From: UBA2396 sp038042175
GTDB lineage: Bacteria > Planctomycetota > Phycisphaerae > Phycisphaerales > UBA1924
Direction: 5' to 3'
DNA: 64,000 bases
Assembly: GCA_964358855.1 (NCBI GenBank)
Contig: CAYHQQ010000015.1
Coordinates: forward strand, 8,866-72,865
In this document: positions 27,051-35,764 of the stretch, piece by piece
How positions within the stretch are numbered: position 1 is the first letter of the stretch
Layout: each line of letters begins with the position of its first letter
Program-made: the position numbers and the translations under genes
The notes under the pieces: model-generated
What the model was told of the DNA's origin: nothing
Database searches by the model: none
Seen by the model: only the letters and a program-made list of their open reading frames with translations

Positions 27051-29606
27051 TTGGCGAGTCGATCCAAGGCAATCCCCTCCCCGAAATCCGGCAAGCCACC
27101 CAAGGTGGCCCCGGATGGGATGTCGCTCGTCCAAGATTGGTTCGCGTCGCAGGGGTGGACCCCATGGGAATTTCAGCTGCAGGCCTGGGCCGCCCAGCGT
27201 GCCGGGAGATCGGGCCTGATCCAGGTGCCCACGGGCTCGGGCAAGACCTACGCGGCCTACGGCGGAGCGCTCGCGACGCTCATCGACTCGATCGTCGCCG
27301 GCGAGGCCGCCACCCGCCGAATTCTGTACATCACGCCCCTGAGAGCCGTCAGCCGCGACGTGGAGCTCGCACTCAAGGCCCCGCTCGCCGATCTTGCGTC
27401 CAAAGTGCCAGGACTCAAACGCGTGCGGGTCGAGTCCCGAACCGGCGACACCAAGTCCTCGCTGCGGGCCAAGCAGAAAGAGTCGCTGCCCGACGTCCTG
27501 GTCACTACGCCCGAGAGCCTCAGCCTGATGTTGACGTGGGAGCGATCGGGGGAGCTCTTCGCCGGCCTGCGGTGCGTGATCGTCGATGAGTGGCACGAAT
27601 TGATCAGCTCGAAGCGCGGAACTCAGGTGGAGCTCGGCCTGGCGAGGCTGCGGCGCCTGGCTCCCGGGCTCGTGACGTGGGGACTCTCGGCAACGCTTCC
27701 CAACGCCAATGAGGCCGCCGCGGCCCTCGCGGGCGTGCCGAAAGCGGGCGAAGCCCCGGTGATCGTCAGGGCCCAAATCGATCGGCCGGTCGTCGTCACC
27801 ACACTCCTGCCCGAGCGTGTCGAGGCGTTCCCTTGGGCGGGACACCTGGGCCTGACGATGCTCTCGGCCGTGATCGCGAGCCTTGCCCCTGCGGGAACGC
27901 CGCCCGAGGAACTCGTCAGCACCCTCTTCTTCACCAACACGCGAAGCCAGGCGGAACTGTGGCATCGGGCGCTCACCTTTCAGTGCCCCCACTGGGAATC
28001 GGTGATCGCCCTGCACCACGGGTCCATCGACCGGGCCGAACGCGAGCGCGTCGAGCTGGGCATCAAGACCGGCTCCATCCGACTCGTCATCGCGACCAGC
28101 TCGCTCGACCTGGGTGTCGATTTCGCGCCTGTCGAGCGCGTGTACCACGTGGGGTCGCCCAAAGGGATCGGGCGCGTGATCCAGCGGGCCGGGCGGGCGA
28201 GCCACAGGCCCGGGGCGTCGTGCTCGATCATTTGTGTTCCCACGCACGGGCTGGAACTCATCGAAATCGATGCGGTCCGCCGCGCGATCGCCGCGGGGGA
28301 AGTTGAACCGCGAACGCCGCTGGACAGGCCGCTGGATGTGCTGGCGCAGCACCTGGTGACCTGCTCGCTTGGCAGCGGTTCAACGCCCGACGACCTTTTC
28401 GAGGAAGTTCGCACCGCGTGGAGCTACCGCAACCTGACGCGGGAGGAGTTCGACTGGACGCTCGCCCTGGTCACGCACGGCGGCAAAACGCTGGGGGCCT
28501 ACCCGAACTACAGGCGCGTCGTGCCCGACGAGCTCGGCCTGCTCCGCGTGCCCGTCAAACGCATCGCCCACCAGCACCGCATGAATATCGGGACGATCGT
28601 GAGCGAGGCGGTGCTCGACCTGCGGTACGTCTCGGGACGTCGCCTGGGCACGATCGAGGAGAACTTCGTCACGTTCCTCAAGCCCGGGCAGTACTTCCGC
28701 TTTGCGGGCAAGGCGCTGCAGTTCGTGGGGATTCATGATCTGTCGGCTCTGGTCCGCCCGGCCAAGAGCAAGACGTCCTTCACGCCCAAGTGGGTCGGGA
28801 CCAAGCTGCCGATCTCCGAGTCCTTGTCACTCGGCATTCGCCGGACGCTGGCGCTCGCGCGAGACCTCTCGCCCAAGAACGCCAAGACGTTCTCACGCGA
28901 GCTGGCGGCCGCCCGACCGATCCTCGAGGCCCAGGCCAGGCTGTCCCGCTTGCCGGACGAGGACGAAACGCTCGTCGAACTGACGCGCACGCGGGATGGC
29001 ACGCACCTGTTCGTCTACCCCTTCGACGGCCGTCTCGTCCACGCGGGTTTGGCGGCGGTGCTGGCCCTCCGCCTCACGCGCCTCTCCCCCACCACCTTCA
29101 CGACCGCCGTCAACGACTACGGCCTCGAATTGCTCACCAGCGAGAAGCTCGAGCTTGACGCCCTGATCACGCCAGAGTTGTTCACGACCTTGGGGCTTGC
29201 GGCGGACATCGAAGCGAGCATGGACATGGCCGAGGTTGCCAAGCTTCCGTTCCGCGAGATCGCGAGGGTTTCGGGGCTGATCCAGCAGAACCACCCCGGC
29301 GCGAGGACGAGCGGCCGCCAGCAGCAAGCCTCCGCCGGCCTCCTCTACGACGTCTTCCGCGAGTACGACCCGGGCAACCTGCTCCTGGAACAAGCCCGCC
29401 GCGAGGTCGTCGAACGCCACTTCGAGCAAAGCCGCTTGGCGCGCAGCCTCACGCGCATCGCCGCGAGCCGCATCACGGTTGTGCGGACCGAGCGCCCAAC
29501 GCCATTGGGCTTCCCGCTGATCGTGGCGAGAACCTCGGCGGAGCTTTCGGGCGAGCCGCTGGCGGAACGCCTGCGAAAGATGGTGGAGCAGTGGGAGGAG
29601 CGGTAG
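27051..29606 (+). CDS. Lhr-type DEXH helicase (ligase-associated class)
   Basis: The 851-residue SF2 helicase has QVPTGSGKT (Walker A) about 60 residues from the start, the variant Walker B DEWHEL near 180, GLSATLPN near 210, ATSSLDLGVDFAPV near 345 and QRAGRASHRPG near 370. The DEWHEL box and the 850-residue Lhr-core architecture match the ligase-associated DEXH helicases that act in bacterial DNA repair. In other bacteria these sit with an ATP-dependent ligase, an exonuclease and a phosphoesterase; none is present here. The TTG at 27051 has GAGGAG 4 bases upstream. ATGs at 26973 and 27117 are alternatives, and an in-frame ATG at 26835 would overlap photolyase. It is paired divergently with the photolyase gene. 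Confidence 0.88.
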   Translation: MASRSKAIPSPKSGKPPKVAPDGMSLVQDWFASQGWTPWEFQLQAWAAQRAGRSGLIQVPTGSGKTYAAYGGALATLIDSIVAGEAATRRILYITPLRAVSRDVELALKAPLADLASKVPGLKRVRVESRTGDTKSSLRAKQKESLPDVLVTTPESLSLMLTWERSGELFAGLRCVIVDEWHELISSKRGTQVELGLARLRRLAPGLVTWGLSATLPNANEAAAALAGVPKAGEAPVIVRAQIDRPVVVTTLLPERVEAFPWAGHLGLTMLSAVIASLAPAGTPPEELVSTLFFTNTRSQAELWHRALTFQCPHWESVIALHHGSIDRAERERVELGIKTGSIRLVIATSSLDLGVDFAPVERVYHVGSPKGIGRVIQRAGRASHRPGASCSIICVPTHGLELIEIDAVRRAIAAGEVEPRTPLDRPLDVLAQHLVTCSLGSGSTPDDLFEEVRTAWSYRNLTREEFDWTLALVTHGGKTLGAYPNYRRVVPDELGLLRVPVKRIAHQHRMNIGTIVSEAVLDLRYVSGRRLGTIEENFVTFLKPGQYFRFAGKALQFVGIHDLSALVRPAKSKTSFTPKWVGTKLPISESLSLGIRRTLALARDLSPKNAKTFSRELAAARPILEAQARLSRLPDEDETLVELTRTRDGTHLFVYPFDGRLVHAGLAAVLALRLTRLSPTTFTTAVNDYGLELLTSEKLELDALITPELFTTLGLAADIEASMDMAEVAKLPFREIARVSGLIQQNHPGARTSGRQQQASAGLLYDVFREYDPGNLLLEQARREVVERHFEQSRLARSLTRIAASRITVVRTERPTPLGFPLIVARTSAELSGEPLAERLRKMVEQWEER

Positions 29607-29736
29607 CATCGTCGGGTTCAGCAATTCACCCTTGCTCACCTTTTTCACACCTCAAAGCCGTCTGTTCCTTCATGAACGGGCATGGAATATCATTCCAAGA
29701 AGGGCTCTTGCAAGTGTCGATCCGATGGAGGAAATC

Positions 29737-30006
29737 ATGCAGCTCACCTTGAACATCCCGGACCACATCGTCGCCGCTCTCCGTCAGGCTTTTGGCAACG
29801 ACCTCAACCGCGCGGTCTTGGAAAGCTTTGTCGTGGAAGGGTACCGCACTGGCAAACTCAGTCGCTTTCAAGTCCAGACGATCCTCGGCTTTGAGAATCG
29901 ATGGGACACAGAGAATTGGCTTGGCGACCGTGGTGCAAACGTGAACTACTCGCTGCAGGACTTGCGTGCAGACCGTGGCACTCTGGACAGGATCCTGGGA
30001 CCGTGA
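29737..30006 (+). CDS. UPF0175-family antitoxin
   Basis: The 89-residue protein reads MQLTLNIPDHIVAALRQAF, then VLESFVVEGYRTGKLSRFQV and ILGFENRWDTENWLGDRGA, the pattern of UPF0175 proteins, small DNA-binding antitoxins that pair with PIN-like toxins. The ATG at 29737 has GGAGG 6 bases upstream; an in-frame ATG at 29725 is possible. It overlaps the next gene by GTGA. The family neutralises its partner and usually represses its own operon. Confidence 0.88.
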   Translation: MQLTLNIPDHIVAALRQAFGNDLNRAVLESFVVEGYRTGKLSRFQVQTILGFENRWDTENWLGDRGANVNYSLQDLRADRGTLDRILGP

Positions 30007-30485
30007 CCCCTCAGACTCTCATCGTTTCGGATAACTCCCCGCTCAATCTCCTCATCCGCGTCGGTCAGGCGCGGGTTCTTCCGGCCATGTTCACCAAGGT
30101 CATCATCCCGCCGCAGGTGGCAACGGAGATGAACCATCCCAAAGCTCCCGATCCGGTCCGAGCGTTCATCGCTTCACCGCCACCCTGGCTTGCGGTCCAG
30201 CGACCGTCACTCCTGCTCTCGTTTCCAGAACTCGATCCGGGCGAGGTGGCCGCCATCAGTCTCGCGGTCGAACTGAAGGCCGTACTTATGGTCGACGAGC
30301 AAGATGGGCGCAGAGCCGCCGTTGCGCAGGGCTTACAGATCATCGGCGCCATCGGCGTGCTCGAACGGGCCGCCAAGGTCGGCCTCATCCCGGACCTTGC
30401 CGCGGTGTACGCGCACGTGCGCTCGCTCCGCTTTCACGTGAGTGACGAAATACTTGCCGACTCGCTTGAACGCGTGAAGAAGTGA
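30003..30485 (+). CDS. DUF3368 PIN-like toxin
   Basis: The 160-residue protein begins VTPQTLIVSDNSPLNLLIRV from a GTG overlapping the antitoxin stop by 4 bases. The PIN fold acidic residues appear in VSDNSPL (D10 region), LDPGEVAAISLA (E near 81) and VLMVDEQDGRRAA (D near 98-101), followed by GAIGVLERAAKVGLI, the DUF3368 hallmark. Such proteins are predicted RNases that act as toxins when unpaired. The gene ends 6 bases before the convergent prolyl oligopeptidase gene. Confidence 0.88.
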   Translation: MTPQTLIVSDNSPLNLLIRVGQARVLPAMFTKVIIPPQVATEMNHPKAPDPVRAFIASPPPWLAVQRPSLLLSFPELDPGEVAAISLAVELKAVLMVDEQDGRRAAVAQGLQIIGAIGVLERAAKVGLIPDLAAVYAHVRSLRFHVSDEILADSLERVKK

Positions 30486-30491
30486 CGCCGC

Positions 30492-32825
30492 TTAGTTCTT
30501 CGGCACATCCACTCCCAGCTGCTTCACCAGGAACGAGTACTGATCGGCCACCTCGTCGATCTTCTTGGCCGTCGGCTTGCCCGCGCCGTGGCCGGCACGG
30601 ACGTCGACGCGGATGAGCACGGGCTTGTCGCCCGTCTGCGTCTCCTGCAGAGCCGCCGCGAACTTGAAGCTGTGGGCGGGCACCACGCGGTCGTCGTGGT
30701 CGCCCGTCGTGATCAGGGTCGCCGGCCACTTGGCGCCCTTGGTCTTCATCGCGACGTGATAGGGCGAGTAGGCGTGCAGAGCCTTGAACTCGTCGGCGTT
30801 GTCCTCGCTCGATCCATAGTCGCTCTTCCAAGCCCACCCGATCGTGAACTTGTGGAACCGCAGCATGTCGAGCACGCCCACCGCCGGCAGGCACGCACCC
30901 CAAAGCTCCGGCCGCTGCGTGATCATCGCACCGACAAGCAGCCCGCCGTTGCTGCCGCCCGAACAGCCGAGCTTCGACGGCTGCGTGTACTTCTCGGAGA
31001 TCAGGAACTCGGCCGCCGCAATGAAGTCATCGAACACGTTCTGCTTCTTGGTCTTGGTGCCCGCCTGATGCCATTCCTCGCCATACTCACCGCCGCCGCG
31101 GATGTTGGCGACGGCATACACGCCGCCCATCTCCATCCACCCGATGATGGCCGGGCTGAAACTCGGGGTCAGCGGAATATTGAAGCCGCCGTAGCCGTAC
31201 AGCAGCGTCGCGTTGTTCCCATCGAGCTTGATGCCCTTCTTGTGGGCGAGGAACATCGGGATCTTCGTCCCGTCCTTGCTCTTGTAGAACTTCTGCTCCA
31301 CCTCGTACACCGAAGGATCGAACGGAACTTTGGGCGACTTCCACAGCGTGCTCTTGCCCGTCGCGATGTCGTACCGGAAGATGCTGGGCGGCACGTTGTA
31401 GCTGTTGAACGAGTAGAACGTGTCCTTGTCGACCCGCTTGCCGCCAAAGCCGCCCGCCGTGCCGATGCCCGGCAGCGCGACCTCGCGGACAAGCTTGCCG
31501 TCGAGGGCGAACTGCTTGATCTGCGTCTTGGCGTCCTTGAGGTAGTTGGCGAACATGTAGTCGCCCACCATGCCGACGCCCACGAGCGTCTCGGCCGCCT
31601 CGGGAACAACGGTGACCCACTTGTCGCGGGCCGGGTTCGCCAGGTCGATCTTGATCACGCGCCCCTTTGGAGCGTCCAGGTTAGTGTTGAACCAGATCGC
31701 AGTGCCGTTGTTGCCCACGTACGAGTAGCTCGCGTCAAACTCGTTGAGGAGCTCCAGAAAGCCGTGGGCCTTGCCCGCCTGGCTCGCGACAAGCTCGGCG
31801 CGAGTCGTGCGGAGCGTCTTGATCCGATCGGCGAACTTCTCCGCGTCGCTCCCGCCGCTCGCCTCGCCCTGCTTCACAAGCCCCTGGATCTCCAGCTCAA
31901 CCGCGCGGATCTTGGCGTCGATCGGCGTCGGGGCGGCCCCCACCGGCGTGGTCTTGAGGTCGCGCACAAACAGGCGGTTCTTGCGATCCGTGCCCTGCGA
32001 GACGCTCAGGATCAGGTACTGCCCATCCTCGGTCACCCCGCCGCCAAAGCCCCACTCCTTCTGATCGGGACGCTGATACACCAGCGTGTCCTTGCTCTGC
32101 TCATCGCCGATCTTGTGGAACGTGAACTTGGGGTAGTAGTTCGCCGCCGTCAGCTCCTTGCCCTTGTCGGGCGCGTCGTAGCGGGTGTAGAAAATCCCGC
32201 TCCCGTCCTTCATCCAGTCCGCCCCCGAGAACTTCACCCACTGCAGATCGTCCGAGAGGTCCTTGCCCGTCGAGACATCGCGGACCTTCCACGAGTTCCA
32301 GTCGGACCCGGCTTGCGAAATCCCGTACGCGATGTACTTGCCATCCTCGCTGACCGCCGTCCCCGCCAGGGCTGCGGTGCCGTCGTCGCGCAGCGTGTTG
32401 GGATCGATGAGCACCATCCCCTGTTTGTCGAGCGAGTCGGTGACATACAGCGTCCCCTGGTTCTTCAGTCCCTCGTTGTAGCTGTAGAAGAACTTGCCCC
32501 CCTCGCGCCCCGGAGTGCTGAACTTCTCGTAATCCCAAAGCTGCGTCAGCCGCTCGCGAATCGCCGACCGCTGCGGGATCGACTCCAGATAAGGCGTCGT
32601 GACCTGGTTCTGGGCCTTCACCCACGCCGCCGTCGCCGCCGAATTGTCGTCCTCCAGCCACCGGTACGGATCGGTCACCGTGGTCTTGAAGTACGTATCG
32701 GTGGTCGAGCCCTTTTCGGCCTTGGGGTAGTTGAACTGCCCTTGCGCGAAGCAGCTGCCCGCGCAAAGGACGACGGCGAGGGACCCCAAGAGGGTCGTAA
32801 AGCGACGCGGTGTGGTGATGCTCAT
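30492..32825 (-). CDS. Prolyl oligopeptidase, S9A family, secreted
   Basis: The 777-residue serine peptidase cleaves short peptides after proline. A signal peptide (MSITTPRRFTTLLGSLAVVL, cleavage near CFAQ) sends it to the periplasm or outside. The beta-propeller domain follows, starting YPKAEKGSTTDTYFKTTVTD and DPYRWLEDDNS. The catalytic serine lies in GCSGGSNGGLLVGAM, the aspartate in TGDHDDRVVP and the histidine in VRAGHGAGKPT. A 40-residue insertion around DAKIRAVELEIQGLVKQGEA in the propeller looks coiled-coil-like and is unusual. The ATG at 32825 has GGAG 7 bases upstream; an in-frame ATG at 32837 adds four residues. No operon partner is seen. Confidence 0.95.
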   Translation of the reverse strand: MSITTPRRFTTLLGSLAVVLCAGSCFAQGQFNYPKAEKGSTTDTYFKTTVTDPYRWLEDDNSAATAAWVKAQNQVTTPYLESIPQRSAIRERLTQLWDYEKFSTPGREGGKFFYSYNEGLKNQGTLYVTDSLDKQGMVLIDPNTLRDDGTAALAGTAVSEDGKYIAYGISQAGSDWNSWKVRDVSTGKDLSDDLQWVKFSGADWMKDGSGIFYTRYDAPDKGKELTAANYYPKFTFHKIGDEQSKDTLVYQRPDQKEWGFGGGVTEDGQYLILSVSQGTDRKNRLFVRDLKTTPVGAAPTPIDAKIRAVELEIQGLVKQGEASGGSDAEKFADRIKTLRTTRAELVASQAGKAHGFLELLNEFDASYSYVGNNGTAIWFNTNLDAPKGRVIKIDLANPARDKWVTVVPEAAETLVGVGMVGDYMFANYLKDAKTQIKQFALDGKLVREVALPGIGTAGGFGGKRVDKDTFYSFNSYNVPPSIFRYDIATGKSTLWKSPKVPFDPSVYEVEQKFYKSKDGTKIPMFLAHKKGIKLDGNNATLLYGYGGFNIPLTPSFSPAIIGWMEMGGVYAVANIRGGGEYGEEWHQAGTKTKKQNVFDDFIAAAEFLISEKYTQPSKLGCSGGSNGGLLVGAMITQRPELWGACLPAVGVLDMLRFHKFTIGWAWKSDYGSSEDNADEFKALHAYSPYHVAMKTKGAKWPATLITTGDHDDRVVPAHSFKFAAALQETQTGDKPVLIRVDVRAGHGAGKPTAKKIDEVADQYSFLVKQLGVDVPKN

Positions 32826-32942
32826 GCCTGACTCCATTGGTTTCCGGAGTCAAGCATACCGCCAAATGGCCCCCGGGTGGCGTCACAACCGCCCCAAACC
32901 GACGTGAATTCGGTGTTGATTGGGGGTCAAACCCCCGCTCCA

Positions 32943-32971
32943 TTGCCCCTCGCCCCTCCACGGCGTATATT
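32943..32971 (+). promoter_or_regulatory. Promoter of tRNA-Tyr
   Basis: TTGCCC (32943-32948) and TATATT (32966-32971) are separated by 17 bases, and transcription would begin about 30 bases before the tRNA. The hexamers are close to the sigma-70 consensus for such GC-rich DNA. Confidence 0.55.
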
Positions 32972-33006
32972 TGACCCCGCGAGCGGGCCTCCGCCGCGGA
33001 CAAGTT

Positions 33007-33089
33007 GGGCGTGTACCGAAGTGGTCAAACGGGGCAGATTGTAAATCTGCTGGCTTACGCCTTCGGGGGTTCGAATCCCTCCGCGCCCA
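33007..33089 (+). tRNA. tRNA-Tyr(GTA)
   Basis: The 83-base class II tRNA has an acceptor stem GGGCGTG/CGCGCCC, anticodon stem-loop AGATT-GTA-AATCT, a long variable arm (about GGCTTACGCC) and a T arm GGGGG-TTCGAAT-CCCTC. The discriminator is A. CCA is not encoded. No other tRNA follows it, and nothing integrates at its 3' end within view. Confidence 0.96.
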
Positions 33090-33200
33090 TTCGCGATGAG
33101 TCCGCCCGCCGATGTACTCGGTGGCGTCGGATCTTGGCCAGGCCGAACAATGGCCCGCGGCCGAACGCGGCAAAGAGCCATATTGCAGGACCGGGATTCG

Positions 33201-33464
33201 TCACGTTGAGCGTGATCTCGCTTCCCGGATGGCCTTGAGCAATTCGGGAGGGGCCTTGCCAGTCGCGGGCTCATCGGCAGGCCCAAAGGCCTCCTTGCTC
33301 ATGGCGATCGTGCGCTGGTAGCCGTCGAGGTAGGCGACGCACGACGGGCAGACGCCAAGGTGCCGGTCGAACTCGCGGCGTTGGTCGGGCACGAGCGCCC
33401 CGTCGAGATAGTCGGCGAGGAACTCGTAGAGCTCCTTGCAGGTGATGCACGGTTTGTCGGTCAC
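33201..33464 (-). CDS. Zinc-finger anti-sigma factor
   Basis: The 87-residue protein carries the ZAS-type zinc site: C9 in CITCKEL, then FDRHLGVCPSC (H35, C39, C42) in an otherwise helical domain. It has no membrane segment, so it is a small soluble anti-sigma factor. Such proteins hold their ECF sigma factor inactive until a redox or other signal changes zinc binding. It overlaps the ECF sigma gene by ATGA and is the last gene of the operon. Confidence 0.88.
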   Translation of the reverse strand: MTDKPCITCKELYEFLADYLDGALVPDQRREFDRHLGVCPSCVAYLDGYQRTIAMSKEAFGPADEPATGKAPPELLKAIREARSRST

Positions 33465-34099
33465 GCGGAGGCCTCGGAAAAGTGCGGGTCGAGCATGGAC
33501 CTCAGGGCCTGGCGAGCTCTGTGGAGACGGGTCTTGACGACCGAGATGGTAACACCGAGGAGTTCGGCCGTTTGTTCGGTATCGAGCTCTTCCACGTCGC
33601 GGAGGAGCAAGATTTCACGGAACACTTCGGGCAGTTCGTCGATCTTGGAACGCACCAACTGTCGCATCTCAGCGTGTTCGATGCCGGATCGGTCGATCGG
33701 TCGCCATGGCTCGGAGGGAATTGTCTGATGGCCGTCGGGCAAGAATCGGGGAAGCAGATCGTCCATCTGCTGCTCGGGTCGCCGGCGCCGGGTCCGTAGA
33801 CGCATGAGACAGGCGTTCATGACGATCCTGTGAAGCCAGGTGGACAGGGACGAACGCCCGTCGAAGCGGTCGAACGAGCGGAAGGCATTCAGAAAGCCCT
33901 CCTGCACCGCGTCCTGGGCCTCCTCGGCACGCCCGAGCATCCGAAGGGCGACGGCGTAAAGGCGGCCACCCAGGAGCTCCACCAGCTCGTCGTACGCCGC
34001 GTCGTCTGCGAGACGCAGGCTGGCCAGAAGCTCGGGCGTGACATCGAGGGCGGGACTCTCCTTGCGAGGGGCGGCGAGCTGGCTGGCCTGAATCGTCAT
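33461..34099 (-). CDS. ECF-type RNA polymerase sigma factor
   Basis: The 212-residue RpoE-like sigma factor has region 2 (YAVALRMLGRAEEAQDAVQE and GFLNAFRSFDRFDGR) and region 4 (LPEVFREILLLRDVEELDTE, then QTAELLGVTISVVKTRLHRA). A 35-residue linker lies between them. An N-terminal extension of about 25 residues precedes region 2. It directs polymerase to genes of an unknown regulon. It sits between a STAS-like protein and a zinc anti-sigma factor, overlapping both by 4 bases, so all three are made together. Autoregulation is likely but no promoter is identified. Confidence 0.93.
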   Translation of the reverse strand: MTIQASQLAAPRKESPALDVTPELLASLRLADDAAYDELVELLGGRLYAVALRMLGRAEEAQDAVQEGFLNAFRSFDRFDGRSSLSTWLHRIVMNACLMRLRTRRRRPEQQMDDLLPRFLPDGHQTIPSEPWRPIDRSGIEHAEMRQLVRSKIDELPEVFREILLLRDVEELDTEQTAELLGVTISVVKTRLHRARQALRSMLDPHFSEASA

Positions 34100-34365
34100 G
34101 GGGTGGGCTCCATGAGAAGCTGGTTGATGTACAGGGAGCCGCCCACGAGTTTGTGGCCGGCGGATCGAAGGTCGAGCAGGAATCGACGACCTGGCGCGTC
34201 GAGAGCGATAAGGCCGCTGAGATCGATCGAGGTATCTGGGGGCAAGGGCGGATGTGGGTTTGCGAAGAACTCCCGGGCGTCAGAAAGGGAGGTCGCGTCA
34301 AGACGACCGACGATGCGAACAACCGTGAGGTCAGGGCCAGTGGAATGGATGGTCAGCTTGATCAT
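34096..34365 (-). CDS. Small STAS-like protein
   Basis: The 89-residue protein MIKLTIHSTGPDLTVVRIVG with LDATSLSDAREFF, TSIDLSGLIALDAPGRRFLL and VGGSLYINQLL resembles a STAS domain, the fold of anti-anti-sigma factors. The usual phosphorylatable serine would lie at the D-L-S-G-L-I-A-L turn; I see Ser followed by Gly there. The ATG at 34365 is preferred over a TTG at 34389. It is the first gene of the sigma/anti-sigma operon and may release the sigma factor by binding its partner (inference). Confidence 0.6.
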   Translation of the reverse strand: MIKLTIHSTGPDLTVVRIVGRLDATSLSDAREFFANPHPPLPPDTSIDLSGLIALDAPGRRFLLDLRSAGHKLVGGSLYINQLLMEPTP

Positions 34366-34490
34366 GGTGTGCGCGGGACCTCTTGGCAAACGGCGTGCCA
34401 GAGCTGACGGGGCGAGCCGATTGCGTTTCGGCCTTCGCCACGCGGTTCCAAGCTGCTCTGGTGGTCAGGAGTCGAAGTGAACGCGACGGC

Positions 34491-34511
34491 GGGCCGCGCC
34501 CGTCGCGGCCC
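34491..34511. terminator. Possible hairpin after the ATP-grasp gene
   Basis: GGGCCGCG and CGCGGCCC form a perfect 8-bp stem with a 5-base loop. It lies between the end of the ATP-grasp gene and the start of the STAS gene, where a transcript end is expected, but neither side has a T-run. Confidence 0.3.
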
Positions 34512-34591
34512 GTCGTTTCGTGTTTCGGCGTGGTCGTTGGCCCTGGCTCTGGCGCCGGGGACGGTCAGGAGCCCTGAGGGAGCCCCGGAGC

Positions 34592-35764
34592 TCAATCCGC
34601 CCGCAGGTCTTTGTCGGGCCTGCGCATGTGGGCGAGAATCGCCTTCACGAGCTCTCTGACGGTGGGCACATGGGCCTCGCGACAGCGGTTGGCGGAACCG
34701 ATCGCGAAGGCGAGGCGCCACTGTTCACGGAGGGTTCGCTGAGCGGCCCAGAATCCGGTTGCCGGGTCGTAAATATTGGTCGATTCGGAAAGCACGCCGT
34801 TGAGCTCGACGATCTTGAATCCTCGGCCGACGACGAGTTCACGTTCGTCGGCGTATCGAACATCGAAGCGTCCGAAGGCAAAGCCGTGGAAATGATCGGC
34901 GATCCGGTCGAAGGCGGCAGAGAGAGCCGGGGTGATGAGGCGCTTGCCGTCGAGGAACATAGTCCCCTGACAGTGGTTTCCAGCGGTTCCCAGTGGCACG
35001 GTCTCTCCGCGGGCCGGGACGCGCTCGGCGGCCGATCCCAATCGCGTGAGGAAAACGCCGGCCTGAGCGCGGAATCGCGGGTGGCGCCAGATGAGCGTGC
35101 GGACAGAGGACCGGCCGTCGCCCACGACGGCGGAAAATCGCTTGTCGGTGATGGAAAAGATCTGGCCGCGGGCTTGTCCTGGCTCGCGGACGTAGAAGAC
35201 GCCAACTTCGAAGGGGCCGGGGTCGAACTGCTGGGCAACGATTGGTCCGTGGTGGTCGCGGAGGTAGTCGTCGATCTGAGAGGCCGAGCGGATGAGGCGC
35301 ACGCCCGCGCCGCGCTCCCCGACATCGGGCTTGAGGATGATGGGAAACGACCACACCGCGCCACCGCCGCCGGACATCGCGCCCAGCACACGAGCTTTGC
35401 GATCAGCGAGCGTGCCTCGCTCAATGAGAACGCTTTGGACGATCGAGTCGGGAGGGAGTTTAGAGAGAATGTCGAATTTGGACTCGCCGGCGACGCCGCC
35501 GAGGGGAATGCCTGGATTCGCGGCGGTGAACGTCGTGAACCCGCGGTATCGGATGGCGAGCCAGATCAACCAGGGGAAAAGGGGGGCGTAAACGACCCAG
35601 GAAGGCCAGTACTCCCAGTGGAAGAGTCGTGTGAGGCGCGCCGCAATAACGTGGCGAAGCATTTCCGCGCGTGAGATCTGATTCGCCGATTGCCACGACG
35701 CGGGACCCGTGGATGCCAGGTCGATCGCACCGGCGGAACTGCCGACGGGACGCGCGGTGGTCAC
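34592..35764 (-). CDS. ATP-grasp family protein with membrane segment
   Basis: The 390-residue protein carries an ATP-grasp core: FPIILKPDVGERGAGVRLIR (phosphate-binding Lys and Gly-rich loop, near 150), DPGPFEVGVFYVREPGQA near 195 and the metal-binding end FGRFDVRYAD...FKIVELNGVLSES near 320. Enzymes of this superfamily join a carboxylate to an amine or thiol with ATP; the substrate here is unknown. A hydrophobic stretch WPSWVVYAPLFPWLIWLAIRY near residue 50 suggests membrane attachment. The start is a GTG overlapping the NRDE stop (GTGA); the open frame extends 600 bases further but that part is a shadow of the NRDE gene. It ends an operon with NRDE and DinB genes. Confidence 0.8.
   Translation of the reverse strand: MTTARPVGSSAGAIDLASTGPASWQSANQISRAEMLRHVIAARLTRLFHWEYWPSWVVYAPLFPWLIWLAIRYRGFTTFTAANPGIPLGGVAGESKFDILSKLPPDSIVQSVLIERGTLADRKARVLGAMSGGGGAVWSFPIILKPDVGERGAGVRLIRSASQIDDYLRDHHGPIVAQQFDPGPFEVGVFYVREPGQARGQIFSITDKRFSAVVGDGRSSVRTLIWRHPRFRAQAGVFLTRLGSAAERVPARGETVPLGTAGNHCQGTMFLDGKRLITPALSAAFDRIADHFHGFAFGRFDVRYADERELVVGRGFKIVELNGVLSESTNIYDPATGFWAAQRTLREQWRLAFAIGSANRCREAHVPTVRELVKAILAHMRRPDKDLRAD

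Noticed and set aside
27437..27447. Short match to the tRNA-Gly T-arm (cgaaccggcga) as a possible second attachment site.
   Set aside because: It is only 11 bases, lies within the Lhr coding sequence on the chromosomal side of the tRNA, and has no flanking integration features.
30588..32831. Plus-strand open frame of 747 codons opposite the oligopeptidase gene.
   Set aside because: It mirrors the prolyl oligopeptidase gene, lacks a start context, and its translation is low-complexity. The minus-strand protein has the full catalytic triad.
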